From assembly GCF_008802405.1 (NCBI RefSeq), contig NZ_VZDO01000004.1, forward strand, positions 186,001-250,000: a stretch of DNA of 64,000 bases. Direction: 5' to 3'. The position numbers were made by a program, and so were the translations under genes. The notes below the pieces were generated by a model, which ran no database searches, had not been told where the DNA came from, and saw nothing but the letters and a program-made list of their open reading frames with translations. Below, in pieces: positions 8,627-17,383 of this stretch; the first letter of the stretch is position 1, and every line of letters begins with the position of its first letter. This DNA is from Plantimonas leprariae. GTDB lineage: Bacteria; Pseudomonadota; Alphaproteobacteria; Rhizobiales; Rhizobiaceae.

Positions 8627-9613
8627 ATGAAATGGGTTCTGGCGCTCGCCGCGATGTTTGCCGCGTCGGGGCAGGCGGGGGCGCAGCAGGCGTCCGGCGA
8701 GGGGTACTTCATTGCGAAGCGCGCCTGCGAGGCGACCCAGTCCATCCGGGGCGGCGACGGCGTCCAGCCGGCAACGCTGACGGTCGACCGCGCCTACAGG
8801 TTCGTCGCCGAGAACAAGCAGCCGGCCAGCCACTACCTGATCGAGATTCCCGACGTCTCGCCGAACCGCCGCTGGGTGGAGCGCGACTGCGGCGAACGCG
8901 TCGCCTCGGTCGGAGCCGCCGCTTCCACCGGGGCAAAGTCGTCGTCCGACTCCACCGTGTCGACGCGCAACATCCTGGCGATCAGTTGGCAACCGGCCTT
9001 CTGCGAGGGACAATCGAACAAGCCGGAATGCCGCTCGCAGACGGCGGATCGCGCCGACGCGTCGCGCTTCTCGCTGCACGGCCTCTGGCCGCAACCGCGG
9101 TCGAAGCAGTATTGCGGCGCGGCCGCCGGCCTGAAGGACAAGGACAAGTCGCCGGCTTGGCAGAGCCTGCCGGCGCCCGAGCTTTCCGCCGAGACGCGCC
9201 GCCGGCTGGAAGCGGCGATGCCCGGCACGCAATCCTTCCTCGACCGCCATGAATGGGCGCGCCACGGCACCTGCTACGGCCGGAACGCCGACGGCTACTT
9301 CACCGAAACGCTGGCGCTGCTCGACGCGGTGAACGCTTCGCCGGTCGCGAAGCTCTTCGCGGATCGGGTGGGGAAGGACGTGACGGCCGAGGAAATCCGC
9401 GGCGCGTTCGACCAGGCCTTCGGGAACGGGGCGGGCGAGCGCGTCCGCATCGCCTGCCGCAACGACGGCGACCGCCGGCTCGTGACGGAACTCACGATCG
9501 GCCTCGGCGGCGAGGTCGGCGCGACGCCGGACCTTCCCGCGCTGCTGCGCGCCGCGCGCCCGACGAAAGCGGGGTGCCCCGGCGGCGTGGTGGATGCGGC
9601 TGGGCTGCAGTAG
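8627..9613 (+). CDS. Secreted RNase T2-family ribonuclease
   Basis: A 328-aa ribonuclease of the T2 family, which cuts RNA through a 2',3'-cyclic phosphate. Both catalytic boxes are intact: CAS I FSLHGLWP (about 148-155) and CAS II HEWARHGTC (about 208-216). An N-terminal signal peptide (MKWVLALAAMFAASGQAGA, cut near residue 19) predicts export to the periplasm. An AAGGAG ribosome site at 8611-8617, nine bases before the ATG at 8627, fixes the start within a longer open frame. Cysteines scattered through the mature region fit the disulfide-stabilised fold. The next gene starts 2 bases after the stop, so co-translation is likely. The role may be RNA scavenging. Confidence 0.93.
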   Translation: MKWVLALAAMFAASGQAGAQQASGEGYFIAKRACEATQSIRGGDGVQPATLTVDRAYRFVAENKQPASHYLIEIPDVSPNRRWVERDCGERVASVGAAASTGAKSSSDSTVSTRNILAISWQPAFCEGQSNKPECRSQTADRADASRFSLHGLWPQPRSKQYCGAAAGLKDKDKSPAWQSLPAPELSAETRRRLEAAMPGTQSFLDRHEWARHGTCYGRNADGYFTETLALLDAVNASPVAKLFADRVGKDVTAEEIRGAFDQAFGNGAGERVRIACRNDGDRRLVTELTIGLGGEVGATPDLPALLRAARPTKAGCPGGVVDAAGLQ

Positions 9614-9615
9614 AA

Positions 9616-10119
9616 ATGCCGCGGTCCGATGCACCGGCACTTTCGCCGCGGGTTTCAGACAAGCCCCACGTCGTCGAACTCCCGAACGGCTACGTGGTCA
9701 GCGACGAGCGGCCGCGCATCGACATGGGCTTCGTTCACGCCTCGCTCGCCGACGCGTATTGGGCGGAAGGGCGTCCGGCGTGGCTGACCGAAAGAAGCTG
9801 GTCGAACTGTCTCTGCTTCGGCGTCTACGCGCCGGACGAGAAACAGTCGGGTTTCGCCAGGGTGTTGACCGACTATGCGCTTCGCGCGCATGTGGGCGAC
9901 GTGTTCGTTCATCCGGCCGCTCGCGGCCTGGGCCTCGGCAAGGCGCTGATCGCGGCGATTCTGGGTCACCCCGAACTCGCAACCGTCACGCACTGGACGC
10001 TGACGACCGCGGACGCGCACGAACTCTATGCGCGCTACGGCTTCCGGGCGTCGAAAACGGACGCTGATTGGATGACGCTAGTTCGGCAACCTTGGGTCGG
10101 CGACGATGCCGGACGGTAA
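9616..10119 (+). CDS. GNAT-family N-acetyltransferase
   Basis: A 167-aa GNAT acetyltransferase transferring an acetyl group from acetyl-CoA to an unknown amine. The acetyl-CoA binding motif is RGLGLGKAL (about 103-111), preceded by the beta-4 strand VGDVFVHPAA and followed by TTADAHELYARYGF, the usual motif B pattern. ATG 9616 is 2 bases after the RNase T2 stop; the frame extends upstream but overlaps that gene. It reads in the same direction as the small membrane gene at 10135. Confidence 0.88.
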   Translation: MPRSDAPALSPRVSDKPHVVELPNGYVVSDERPRIDMGFVHASLADAYWAEGRPAWLTERSWSNCLCFGVYAPDEKQSGFARVLTDYALRAHVGDVFVHPAARGLGLGKALIAAILGHPELATVTHWTLTTADAHELYARYGFRASKTDADWMTLVRQPWVGDDAGR

Positions 10120-10134
10120 TGCAGGGATGATCCG

Positions 10135-10320
10135 GTGACGGTCGCCAGACTCCTCATCCTGTTCCTCGCCGCGCTCGCGGTTGCGCTGCTCGTCTCGACG
10201 GTTCTCGTGCAGATGGGGGTGCGTCAGCGCGTGGCGATCGTGGCGGCCGCGATCGCGACACCGGTCGTCTTCGTCGCCGTGCCGCTGCTGCCGGCGCTGA
10301 TCGCTCGTCTGTCCGGATGA
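10135..10320 (+). CDS. Small two-helix membrane protein
   Basis: A 61-aa predicted inner-membrane protein made almost entirely of two hydrophobic segments (about 4-25 and 33-57) joined by a short basic loop (GVRQR). It would start with GTG at 10135, with an AGGGA element about 8 bases upstream; an ATG at 10127 in another frame stops at once. It follows the acetyltransferase gene by 15 bases. No family is recognised. The codon pattern (strong G/C at third positions) supports real coding. Confidence 0.6.
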   Translation: MTVARLLILFLAALAVALLVSTVLVQMGVRQRVAIVAAAIATPVVFVAVPLLPALIARLSG

Positions 10321-10442
10321 CCGATCCTCGCCATACCGTGATTCTTTGGCGCGGCTGCCGATCTGTTGCGGCTTGGCCCCGGATCGCTTAGTTACGCCGC
10401 AGCTTTTCCTCATCCATCCGGATTCGGAGTTCCTCGCGCGCC

Positions 10443-12092
10443 ATGGCTCGCCAGTTCGTCTACCATATGTCGGGCCTGAAGAAGGCTTATGGCAACAAGA
10501 AGATCCTCGACGACATCCACCTGTCCTTCTACCCGAGCGCCAAGATCGGCATCCTCGGGCCGAACGGGTCGGGCAAGTCGACGCTCCTGAAGATCATGAG
10601 CGGCGAGGACAAGGAATATACCGGCGAGGCCTGGGCCGCCGAAGGCGCGACGGTCGGCTACCTGCCGCAGGAGCCGCAGCTCGACGAATCGAAGACCGCC
10701 TTCGAGAACGTCATGGAGGGCGTCGCCGACAAGCAGGCGATCCTCGACCGCTACAACGAACTGATGATGAACTACTCGGACGAGACGGCCGAGGAGGGGG
10801 CGAAGCTCCAGGACATCATCGACTCGCAGAACCTCTGGGACCTCGAACCGCAGGTCGAGATGGCGATGGAGGCGCTGCGCTGCCCGCCGAAGGATGCCGA
10901 CGTCTCGACCCTGTCCGGCGGCGAGAAGCGCCGCGTCGCGCTGTGCAAGCTCCTCCTGTCGAAGCCGGACATCCTGCTCCTCGACGAGCCGACCAACCAT
11001 CTCGACGCCGAGACGATCGCCTGGCTGGAGAAGCACCTTCGCGACTACGAGGGCGCCGTGCTGATGGTGACGCACGATCGCTACTTCCTCGACAACGTCA
11101 CCGGCTGGATCCTCGAGCTCGATCGCGGCCGAGGGGTGCCCTACGAGGGCAACTACTCGACCTACCTCGACAAGAAGGCCAAGCGCATGACGCAGGAGGG
11201 CCGCGAGGACGACAACCGCCAGCGCGCCATCTCGCGCGAGCGCGAATGGATGCAGCAGGGCGCCAAGGCCCGGCAGACGAAGTCCAAGGCGCGTATCCAG
11301 GCCTATCTCGACCTTGTCGAGCGGGCCGATCAGCGCCGGCCGGCGGATGGCCGCATCGTCATCCCGACCGGCGAGCGGCTCGGCCAGAAGGTGATCGAGG
11401 TCAACAACATCACCAAGAGCTACGGCGACCGCGTCCTCATCGAGAACCTGTCGTTCAAGCTGCCGCCCGGCGGCATCGTCGGCATCATCGGGCCGAACGG
11501 TGCCGGCAAGTCGACCCTGTTCAAGATGATCACCGGGCAGGAGCAGCCGGACGCCGGCGAGGTGGCGGTCGGCGACACGGTCTCGCTCGGCTATGTCGAC
11601 CAGAGCCGCGACGACCTCGACGGGAAGAAGAACGTCTGGGAGGAGATCTCCGGCGGCGTCGACATCCTGAAGCTCGGGAAATACGAAATGAATTCTCGGG
11701 CTTACGTCGGCAACTTCAACTTCAAGGGCACCGACCAGCAGCAGAAGGTCGGAACCCTGTCCGGCGGCCAGCGCAACCGCGTGCATCTGGCGAAGATGCT
11801 GAAGTCGGGCTCGAACGTCATCCTCCTCGACGAGCCGACGAACGACCTCGACACCGAGACGCTGGCGGCGCTTGAAGACGCGCTGGAGGATTACGCCGGC
11901 TGCGCCGTGGTCATCAGCCACGACCGCATGTTCCTCGATCGGCTCGCGACGCACATCCTCGCCTTCGAGGGCGACAGCCACGTCGAATGGTTCGAAGGCA
12001 ACTTTGCCGACTACGAGGAGGACAAGATCCGGCGGCTGGGCCCGGAGGCTGTCAACCCGAAACGGCCGACCTATAAGCGGCTGACGCGCTGA
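10443..12092 (+). CDS. ettA: Energy-dependent translational throttle protein EttA (ABC-F)
   Basis: A 549-aa ABC-F ATPase that binds the ribosomal E site and gates entry into elongation according to ATP/ADP ratio. Two ABC modules are visible. The first has GPNGSGKST (about 38-46), LSGGEKRR and LLLDEPTNHLD; the second has GPNGAGKST (about 353-361), LSGGQRNR and ILLDEPTNDLD. The charged linker between them (REREWMQQGAKARQTKSKARI) and the start MARQFVYHMSGLKKAYG are hallmark EttA sequence. There are no membrane segments. It stands alone, with 122 bases upstream and about 200 downstream. Confidence 0.96.
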   Translation: MARQFVYHMSGLKKAYGNKKILDDIHLSFYPSAKIGILGPNGSGKSTLLKIMSGEDKEYTGEAWAAEGATVGYLPQEPQLDESKTAFENVMEGVADKQAILDRYNELMMNYSDETAEEGAKLQDIIDSQNLWDLEPQVEMAMEALRCPPKDADVSTLSGGEKRRVALCKLLLSKPDILLLDEPTNHLDAETIAWLEKHLRDYEGAVLMVTHDRYFLDNVTGWILELDRGRGVPYEGNYSTYLDKKAKRMTQEGREDDNRQRAISREREWMQQGAKARQTKSKARIQAYLDLVERADQRRPADGRIVIPTGERLGQKVIEVNNITKSYGDRVLIENLSFKLPPGGIVGIIGPNGAGKSTLFKMITGQEQPDAGEVAVGDTVSLGYVDQSRDDLDGKKNVWEEISGGVDILKLGKYEMNSRAYVGNFNFKGTDQQQKVGTLSGGQRNRVHLAKMLKSGSNVILLDEPTNDLDTETLAALEDALEDYAGCAVVISHDRMFLDRLATHILAFEGDSHVEWFEGNFADYEEDKIRRLGPEAVNPKRPTYKRLTR

Positions 12093-12290
12093 CGAAGGAC
12101 TCACAGCTTTTTTAGCTGGCCACCCTTCACTTCGGATGGCCGCGCTTCAGAATGCCGCTGACGGGTCCGGATACCCGATGCGATCGAACAGCAAGGCGCC
12201 GGTGCGCCTTCCGGCCGCATCGGACCGCCCGCAAAAGAGCAGTCTTTTGTTCCAAGACCGTCCGAGTTGCCTTTCGGGACAGCGCATGCC

Positions 12291-13733
12291 GTGATCGATT
12301 TCGAAAGCCTCTTCGCTTCGATCCCAAGCCCTTACATGGTGCTCGACGCCCGGTTCAATTATGTGGCCGCCAACCGCGCCTACTCGGACGTGGTCAAGCT
12401 GGCGCCCGAGCGGCTGATCGGCAACAACCTGTTCGAGCTCTTCCCGAACGACGGTGAGGAGGGGCAGCGGTTGCGACGGTCGCTGCAGTCCGTGCTCGAT
12501 ACCGGCAAGAGCAACACCATCGCCTTCATTCCCTACGCGATCCCGCGTCCCGAGGCGGAAGGCGGCGGGACCGAGACCCGGTATTGGACGGCCGTCCACA
12601 CGCCATTGCGCGGCCCGGACGGCGGCACCGCCTTCGTCCTCCAGAACACCGTCGACGTGACCGAACTCGTCCATTCCCGGGCTGGGGCCGACGGCGGTAG
12701 TCTCGACATGCTGCAGCGCGCCCGCGAGGCCGAGCGCGCCTATCGCGATACCCTCGCGGAAAGCGAGGAGTTCCGCCGCCTTTTCGCGCAGGCACCGGGG
12801 ATGATCGCGGTGTTCGAGGGCGCCGACCATCTCCTCGCATTCGCCAACGACGCCTATAAGGCGTTCGCCGGCGACCGGCCGCTGAAGGGACGCGCGGTGC
12901 GGGAAATCTTCCCGGACCTCTTTCCGGAAGGCGAGGATGTCGTCGAATGGCTCGACATCGTCTTCCGCAGCGGCAAGCCGAAGGCCGGCGAGGGCATCCG
13001 CGTGGTGATCGGCGGCGGGAAGGAGCCGGCGCGGGAAGTGTTCATCGACCTCCGCTGCCAACCGATCTTCGATAGCGTCGGCACGGTGACGGGCGTCTTC
13101 GTGCAGGGCACCGATCGCACCGACCAGTATCTGGCGATGCATCGCCTGCAGCTTCTCCTGGACGAGTTGAACCACCGCGTGAAGAACACGCTGTCGACGG
13201 TTCAGTCGATCGCGCGCCGCTCGTTCCGCGACGCCGACAGCGCCGGCCTCGCGGCCTTCGAGGCGCGCATCAAGGCTCTGTCCGCCGTCCACGACATCCT
13301 CAGCGACCGGCACTGGGAAGAGATCGGGCTGGAAACGCTGCTACGGCAGGAGATCGCCGCCTTCGGCGAAAATCGCGTAGCGGTGGCCGGGCCCGCGATC
13401 GGGCTGACGCCCCGCGCCGCGATCGCGCTGTCCATGGTGTTCCACGAACTCGCCAGCAACGCGGTCAAGTACGGCGTGCTCGCGATGGAGGAGGGCTCGC
13501 TCTCGGTCGGCTGGAGCGTCGATCCGGATGACGGCGACCGCCTGCGGTTCGAATGGCGGGAGGACGGCAACGGCTCGGCGCCGGCCGACTGGTCGCGCGG
13601 CTTCGGCATGCGCACGCTCCGCCGGATCATCGAGGGCGAACTCGATGGAACGCTCGCTCTTGATTTGGCGGCGACCGGTTTCATTTGCCGCTTCGACATC
13701 GCCCTCGACGAGGTAGGAAAAGTTGCAGGCTGA
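12291..13733 (+). CDS. HWE-family PAS sensor histidine kinase
   Basis: A soluble sensor kinase with two PAS domains (about 5-125 and 155-285) followed by an HWE/HisKA_2-type transmitter. The phospho-acceptor region is DELNHRVKNTLSTVQSIARR, and the ATPase domain shows HELASNAVKYG, FEWREDGNG and GFGMRTLRRII, the alphaproteobacterial HWE pattern. GTG 12291 (VIDFESLFAS) begins right at the first PAS domain; a TTG at 12267 would add eight residues. The next gene, a single-domain response regulator, overlaps its stop by 11 bases, so the two are a natural pair. Such pairs often feed light or general stress signalling, but the signal here is unknown. Confidence 0.9.
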   Translation: MIDFESLFASIPSPYMVLDARFNYVAANRAYSDVVKLAPERLIGNNLFELFPNDGEEGQRLRRSLQSVLDTGKSNTIAFIPYAIPRPEAEGGGTETRYWTAVHTPLRGPDGGTAFVLQNTVDVTELVHSRAGADGGSLDMLQRAREAERAYRDTLAESEEFRRLFAQAPGMIAVFEGADHLLAFANDAYKAFAGDRPLKGRAVREIFPDLFPEGEDVVEWLDIVFRSGKPKAGEGIRVVIGGGKEPAREVFIDLRCQPIFDSVGTVTGVFVQGTDRTDQYLAMHRLQLLLDELNHRVKNTLSTVQSIARRSFRDADSAGLAAFEARIKALSAVHDILSDRHWEEIGLETLLRQEIAAFGENRVAVAGPAIGLTPRAAIALSMVFHELASNAVKYGVLAMEEGSLSVGWSVDPDDGDRLRFEWREDGNGSAPADWSRGFGMRTLRRIIEGELDGTLALDLAATGFICRFDIALDEVGKVAG

Positions 13734-14127
13734 CGACCAGGAAGGCGTGACGGCGCCGAAAGCGCTGACGGGCCTGAAAGTCTTCGCGGTCGAAGACGAA
13801 TCCTTGGTGGCGATGCAGCTCGAAGACATGCTCTACGATTTCGGCTGCGAGGTCGTCGGCGTCGCCATGCGCTTCAACCGGGCGCTGGAGATGGCGGCCG
13901 CCCTGCCGCAGATCGATTTCGCGGTTCTCGACGTCAATATCGGCGGCGACAAGGTCTATCCCGTCGCCGAGCGGTTGCGGGCGCGGGGCGTCCCGATCGT
14001 CTTCGCCACCGGCTACGGCCGCACTGGCGTCGATGCCGAATGGCATGGCTGCCAGATCGTGCAGAAGCCCTACACGGCGAAGGAACTCGGCCGCCACATC
14101 GTGGCGGCGGTCTCCGCCACGCGATAG
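13723..14127 (+). CDS. Single-domain response regulator
   Basis: A 134-aa stand-alone receiver domain with no output domain. The phosphorylation site is complete: acidic pair Glu24-Asp25 (VEDES), phospho-acceptor Asp70 (AVLDVNIGG), Thr96 (FATGYG) and Lys115 (QKPY). TTG 13723 has a TAGGA ribosome site; GTG 13747 is a shorter alternative. The overlap with the kinase stop implies coupled translation. It probably receives phosphate from the HWE kinase and acts by protein contact or as a phosphate sink. Confidence 0.88.
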   Translation: MQADDQEGVTAPKALTGLKVFAVEDESLVAMQLEDMLYDFGCEVVGVAMRFNRALEMAAALPQIDFAVLDVNIGGDKVYPVAERLRARGVPIVFATGYGRTGVDAEWHGCQIVQKPYTAKELGRHIVAAVSATR

Positions 14128-14177
14128 GGCCGCGGGGCGGTTCATCGGACCTCCAACGAACGGAAGGCGGCGCTGGC

Positions 14178-14840
14178 ATGGATGTCTTCGTCAGACACCT
14201 CATGGAAACGCTGGGGCCGGCCGGCATCGCGCTGCTGATGTTCCTGGAAAACATCTTCCCGCCCATTCCGTCCGAGCTGATCATGCCGCTGGCGGGCTAC
14301 CAGGCGGCATTGGGCGAGATGTCGATCGTCGTCGTCATCGCGGCTGGCCTCGTCGGCTCGGTGCTCGGCATCATCCCCTGGTATTGGCTGGGATACGCGA
14401 TCGGGGAGAAGCGGATCGTCGCGCTCGCCGCCCGCTACGGCCGCTGGCTGACGATGACGCCGGAAGACGTGGAGGCGGCGGACCGCTGGTTCCTGCGCAA
14501 GGGCTGGTGGGCGGTGTTCTTCGGGCGGCTGGTGCCGACCGTGCGCACGCTGATCTCCGTGCCAGCCGGTCTGGCGCGCATGCCGTTCGGCCTTTTCCTC
14601 CTGCTTTCGGCCGTCGGCAGCCTGATCTGGACGGCCGGCCTGGCGCTCGCCGGCTACCTCATGGGGCAACAGTACGAGGCGATCGAAAGCTATGTCGGAC
14701 CCGTGTCGAACGCCGTGGTGATCGCGGCGGTCGGCATCTACGTCTGGCGGGTCGTGACGTTCAAGCCCGGCCCGCGCGCCGCGACGGTGGACTTGAAATC
14801 GAACGAACGGCCGCATCTCTACGAAGGGCCGGATGCCTGA
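14178..14840 (+). CDS. DedA-family membrane protein
   Basis: A 220-aa DedA (SNARE-associated/VTT domain) inner-membrane protein. DedA proteins are linked to membrane homeostasis, and several act as undecaprenyl-phosphate or phospholipid flippases. Family features include FLENIFPPIPSELIMPLAGY (about 23-42) and the functional FFGRLVPTVRTLISVPAG (about 114-131) with its essential arginines; four or five hydrophobic segments follow the usual plan. ATG 14178 has GGAAGG about ten bases upstream. The MOSC gene begins inside its last codons. Confidence 0.9.
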   Translation: MDVFVRHLMETLGPAGIALLMFLENIFPPIPSELIMPLAGYQAALGEMSIVVVIAAGLVGSVLGIIPWYWLGYAIGEKRIVALAARYGRWLTMTPEDVEAADRWFLRKGWWAVFFGRLVPTVRTLISVPAGLARMPFGLFLLLSAVGSLIWTAGLALAGYLMGQQYEAIESYVGPVSNAVVIAAVGIYVWRVVTFKPGPRAATVDLKSNERPHLYEGPDA

Positions 14841-15423
14841 GGCGAGGCGACGCCTCCCGCGCCGGAAGCTGCAGGGGATCGTCACCGGCCTCTACCGCGC
14901 GACGGCGAAGGATTTCGTCACCAACCCGGTCGACGAGCTTGACCTCTCGTTCGAGGGCATCGCCGGCGACGTCCACGGCGGCGCGACGCGCCGCTCCGGC
15001 GGGCGTGAGCCGTGGTACCGGCGCGGAACGGAGATGCGGAACGAGCGGCAACTGACGCTTCTGGCGATGGACGAGCTGGCGGCCGCCGCGGCCGATCTGG
15101 GCATCCCCGAGATCAAGCCGGAATGGATCGGCGGCAACGTGCTGGTCGAAGGCATACCCCAGCTGAGCTGGCTGCCGCCCCGCACGCTGCTGTTCTTCGA
15201 AGGCGGCGGGACGCTGAAGGTCGACGGCGACAACGCGCCGTGCCGGGCGTCGGGTCGCAGCATCGCTCGGCATTGCGAGGGGCGCGGCGAGATCGAGACC
15301 GGCTTCGTCAAAGCGGCACGCCACCGGCGCGGGCTCGTCGCCTGGGTCGAGAAGCCGGGCCGCGTGCGGACCGGAGAGGGGTTCGAGGCCCGCCTGCCGG
15401 AACAATGGCTATATGTCCGATGA
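14833..15423 (+). CDS. MOSC-domain protein
   Basis: A 196-aa stand-alone MOSC domain, the C-terminal fold of molybdenum cofactor sulfurases, thought to handle sulfur or bind Moco. The segments FEGIAGDVHGGA, RNERQLTLLAMDEL and EWIGGNVLVEGI match the family, and the expected conserved cysteine is in GDNAPCRASGR. It starts 8 bases inside the upstream dedA gene and its end overlaps the convergent DUF2293 gene by 15 bases. No Moco biosynthesis genes are nearby, so the substrate is open. Confidence 0.88.
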   Translation: MPEARRRLPRRKLQGIVTGLYRATAKDFVTNPVDELDLSFEGIAGDVHGGATRRSGGREPWYRRGTEMRNERQLTLLAMDELAAAAADLGIPEIKPEWIGGNVLVEGIPQLSWLPPRTLLFFEGGGTLKVDGDNAPCRASGRSIARHCEGRGEIETGFVKAARHRRGLVAWVEKPGRVRTGEGFEARLPEQWLYVR

Positions 15424-15741
15424 CGGCATCGGCTCGTCCTCGTCGGCCTCGGGTTCGAGGCGGCGCGTCGAGCCCCAATGGTCGAGCGTGGCGTTGATCG
15501 CGTCCACCACGAAGAAGCGGGCCGCGTCGCGGTCGTAGCCTTCGTCCATCAGCGCGTCGTAATCGGTGTGGGCGTGGCGAATATGCGCGACGATCGCCAG
15601 CCACAACGCCGCGCCGGGCGACAGCGCCCGCATGTGCCGCGCCGCCGCGGCGGCACGGATAGCCTCGGCGTCAATGAACGGCACGCGCGGGATGGTCGCC
15701 GTCAGGAGCTTGGCGATCGACCGCTGGCGCTCGGTCGTCAT
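15409..15741 (-). CDS. DUF2293-domain protein
   Basis: A 110-aa protein whose central part (HIRHAHTDYDALMDEGYDR, then a helical stretch ending LDHWGS) fits the DUF2293 family, which has no known function. ATG 15741 (MTTERQRSIAKLL) is chosen because it lies 7 bases after the stop of the TrmO-type gene; the open frame upstream is only the shadow of that gene. The acidic tail (EADEDEPMPSSDI) overlaps the end of the convergent MOSC gene. It contains no cysteines and no membrane segment. Confidence 0.75.
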   Translation of the reverse strand: MTTERQRSIAKLLTATIPRVPFIDAEAIRAAAAARHMRALSPGAALWLAIVAHIRHAHTDYDALMDEGYDRDAARFFVVDAINATLDHWGSTRRLEPEADEDEPMPSSDI

Positions 15742-15748
15742 CGGCGGC

Positions 15749-16252
15749 TCACGCTTCACCGGGAGGCGGCACGTCGACGCTGCCGATGAAGGGCTTGATG
15801 TCGAGGAGCGGCGTTGCGTCGAGCACGTCGACGGCGTCGAGGGTGATGCGTCCGGCGGGGGCGTCGATATGCAGCGCGCGGACGAGATGCAGGCCGATCG
15901 GATTCGGGCGCACCGGCGAGCGCAGCGAGAAGGTGCCGAGCGCGCGGTCCGCATGCCGCGGCCGCTGCAGGGCGAGGTCGCGCCGCGCCCGGTCGAGCCA
16001 GGTGAGGAGGATGAGCCATTGGCCGTCCCCGAGATCGGCAAGGCCCTCGCGGAACGGCGGCAGGACCTCGACGAGCGGCGACCCGCCGCCACGCTCCCGC
16101 GCCTCGCGGACGTTCTTCGGGCATGACGACCGCTCGCGCCAATCCGAGCGGATCCGCCCGATGAAGCGCAGCCGCGCATCGCCCGATGCGGCGTGGTCGA
16201 GGCTGGCGAAAAGGACTTCCCCGTCGCGAAGGCCGGCTTGATCTTCCTGCAT
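15749..16252 (-). CDS. trmO: TrmO/TsaA-type tRNA t6A37 methyltransferase
   Basis: A 167-aa protein of the TsaA-like (UPF0066) family; the E. coli member TrmO methylates N6-threonylcarbamoyladenosine at tRNA position 37 using S-adenosylmethionine. Supporting motifs are LRFIGRIRSDW near the N-terminus, LILLTWLDRARRDL in the middle and the signature SPVRPNPIGLHLVRAL, followed by LDAVDVLDATPLLDIKPFI. The start MQEDQAGLRDGEV at 16252 is the only ATG close to the domain. It is divergent from the ArsR-methyltransferase/metF genes, with a perfect palindrome between them. Shared control with SAM-cycle genes is plausible for a SAM-using enzyme. Confidence 0.85.
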   Translation of the reverse strand: MQEDQAGLRDGEVLFASLDHAASGDARLRFIGRIRSDWRERSSCPKNVREARERGGGSPLVEVLPPFREGLADLGDGQWLILLTWLDRARRDLALQRPRHADRALGTFSLRSPVRPNPIGLHLVRALHIDAPAGRITLDAVDVLDATPLLDIKPFIGSVDVPPPGEA

Positions 16253-16324
16253 GACCGCGTTCTTGCCCGGAGCCGCGTCGACGTCAACGCGACCGAACGG
16301 CGGCTTGCCCACGCTTCGAGAAAC

Positions 16325-16344
16325 ATATAAAGATATCTTTATAT
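16325..16344. promoter_or_regulatory. Perfect 20-bp palindrome, likely ArsR-family operator
   Basis: The half-site ATATAAAGAT (16325-16334) is followed directly by its exact reverse complement (16335-16344), in very AT-rich sequence for this genome. It lies between trmO (start 16252) and the ArsR-methyltransferase gene (start 16362), 17 bases before the latter's ATG, where a bound repressor would block transcription or ribosome access. Autoregulation and control of metF by the adjacent ArsR protein is the simplest reading. Confidence 0.7.
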
Positions 16345-16361
16345 CATCTATCGAGCGTGGA

Positions 16362-17378
16362 ATGCTGGATACCTCGAAGCTCTCGTTCGCCGCTTCGATC
16401 GAAGTGCTGAAAGCGCTCGGCGAGCCGACGCGCCTGCGGCTGGTTCGCCTGCTGGCCAGCCACGACCTGACCGTTTCCGACCTGACGAGCATTCTCGGCC
16501 AGTCGCAGCCGCGCATCTCGCGGCATCTGCGCCTCCTCGTCGAATGCGGCGTGCTGACGCGATATCAGGAAGGCGCCTGGGCCTATTTCCGCTCCGCCGA
16601 TGCGCTGGACGTGGCGACGCTGACGCGCGCCGTCGTCGGACGCATCGCTGGCGACGATCCGATGCTGGCGCGCGATCTTGATCGCCTCGAAGCGATCCGG
16701 CGCGAGCGCGCGGCGCGGGCCGCAGACTACTTCGCCCGCAACGCGGAGCGGTGGGACAGGCTGCGGCTCCTCCATGTCGCCGATGCCGACGTCGAGGCCG
16801 CGCTGCTAGAAGCCCTCGGCGAGGAGACGCTCGGCGACGTCCTCGATGTCGGCACCGGCACCGGGCGGCTGCTCGAACTCCTGGCGCCTCGCGCGGCGCG
16901 GATCGTCGGCGTCGATGCCTCGCGCGAGATGCTGCAGGTCGCCCGCGCCAAGCTCGACGCGGCCGGCATCGCCAACGCGCAGGTGCGGCAGGGCGACGCC
17001 TACTCCCTGCCGCTGGCGCATGGCAGCTTCGACCTCGTCACGTTGCATCAGGTGCTTCATTATCTCGACGACCCGGGCGCCGCGGTGCGCGAGGCCGCGC
17101 GCATGCTGCGACCGGCGGGGCGCCTCGCCATCGTCGATTTCGCCCCGCACGGGCTGGAGTTCCTCCGCGAGGAACAGGCGCATGTCCGCCTCGGCTTCTC
17201 GCAGGAAACGCTTGCCGGCTATCTGGGCGAGGCCGAACTCGACGTCGTGGCTTGGCGCCTCCTCGTGCCGGGTGTCGAGTGCCCCGAACGGTTGACGGTC
17301 GTCGTCACCGTTGCGCAGGATCGGCGGCGTACCATCGCTGCCGACGCATCTTCCGCCGCCCAGCCCGAGCGAGTCTGA
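16362..17378 (+). CDS. ArsR-family regulator fused to a SAM-dependent methyltransferase
   Basis: A 338-aa fusion. Residues 1-95 form an ArsR winged helix (KALGEPTRLRLVRLLASHDLT, recognition helix SQPRISRHLRLLVECG) without the metal-binding cysteine motif of true arsenic sensors. Residues from about 120 form a class I methyltransferase with motif I LDVGTGTGR (161-169) and the acidic VGVDASREML (183-192). ATG 16362 is taken because ArsR homology begins at once; the frame continues to 16251 across the palindrome. It is 5 bases upstream of metF. The likely role is sensing SAM or S-adenosylhomocysteine through the methyltransferase fold to control methionine-cycle genes, as for SahR-type regulators; this is inference. 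Confidence 0.87.
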   Translation: MLDTSKLSFAASIEVLKALGEPTRLRLVRLLASHDLTVSDLTSILGQSQPRISRHLRLLVECGVLTRYQEGAWAYFRSADALDVATLTRAVVGRIAGDDPMLARDLDRLEAIRRERAARAADYFARNAERWDRLRLLHVADADVEAALLEALGEETLGDVLDVGTGTGRLLELLAPRAARIVGVDASREMLQVARAKLDAAGIANAQVRQGDAYSLPLAHGSFDLVTLHQVLHYLDDPGAAVREAARMLRPAGRLAIVDFAPHGLEFLREEQAHVRLGFSQETLAGYLGEAELDVVAWRLLVPGVECPERLTVVVTVAQDRRRTIAADASSAAQPERV

Positions 17379-17383
17379 CAGCC

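Noticed and set aside
8483-9640. Open frame extending the alpha/beta hydrolase to 699 residues
   Set aside because: This part is antisense to the RNase T2 and acetyltransferase genes, has no family similarity and consists of arginine/alanine-rich shadow sequence.
10410-12104. Long minus-strand frame of 564 codons
   Set aside because: It is the antisense shadow of ettA, which has all ABC-F motifs on the plus strand.
12104-12141. Hairpins after ettA as a terminator
   Set aside because: The stems are short (4-5 bp plus a mismatch) and the T-run lies inside a loop, so the signal is too weak to call.
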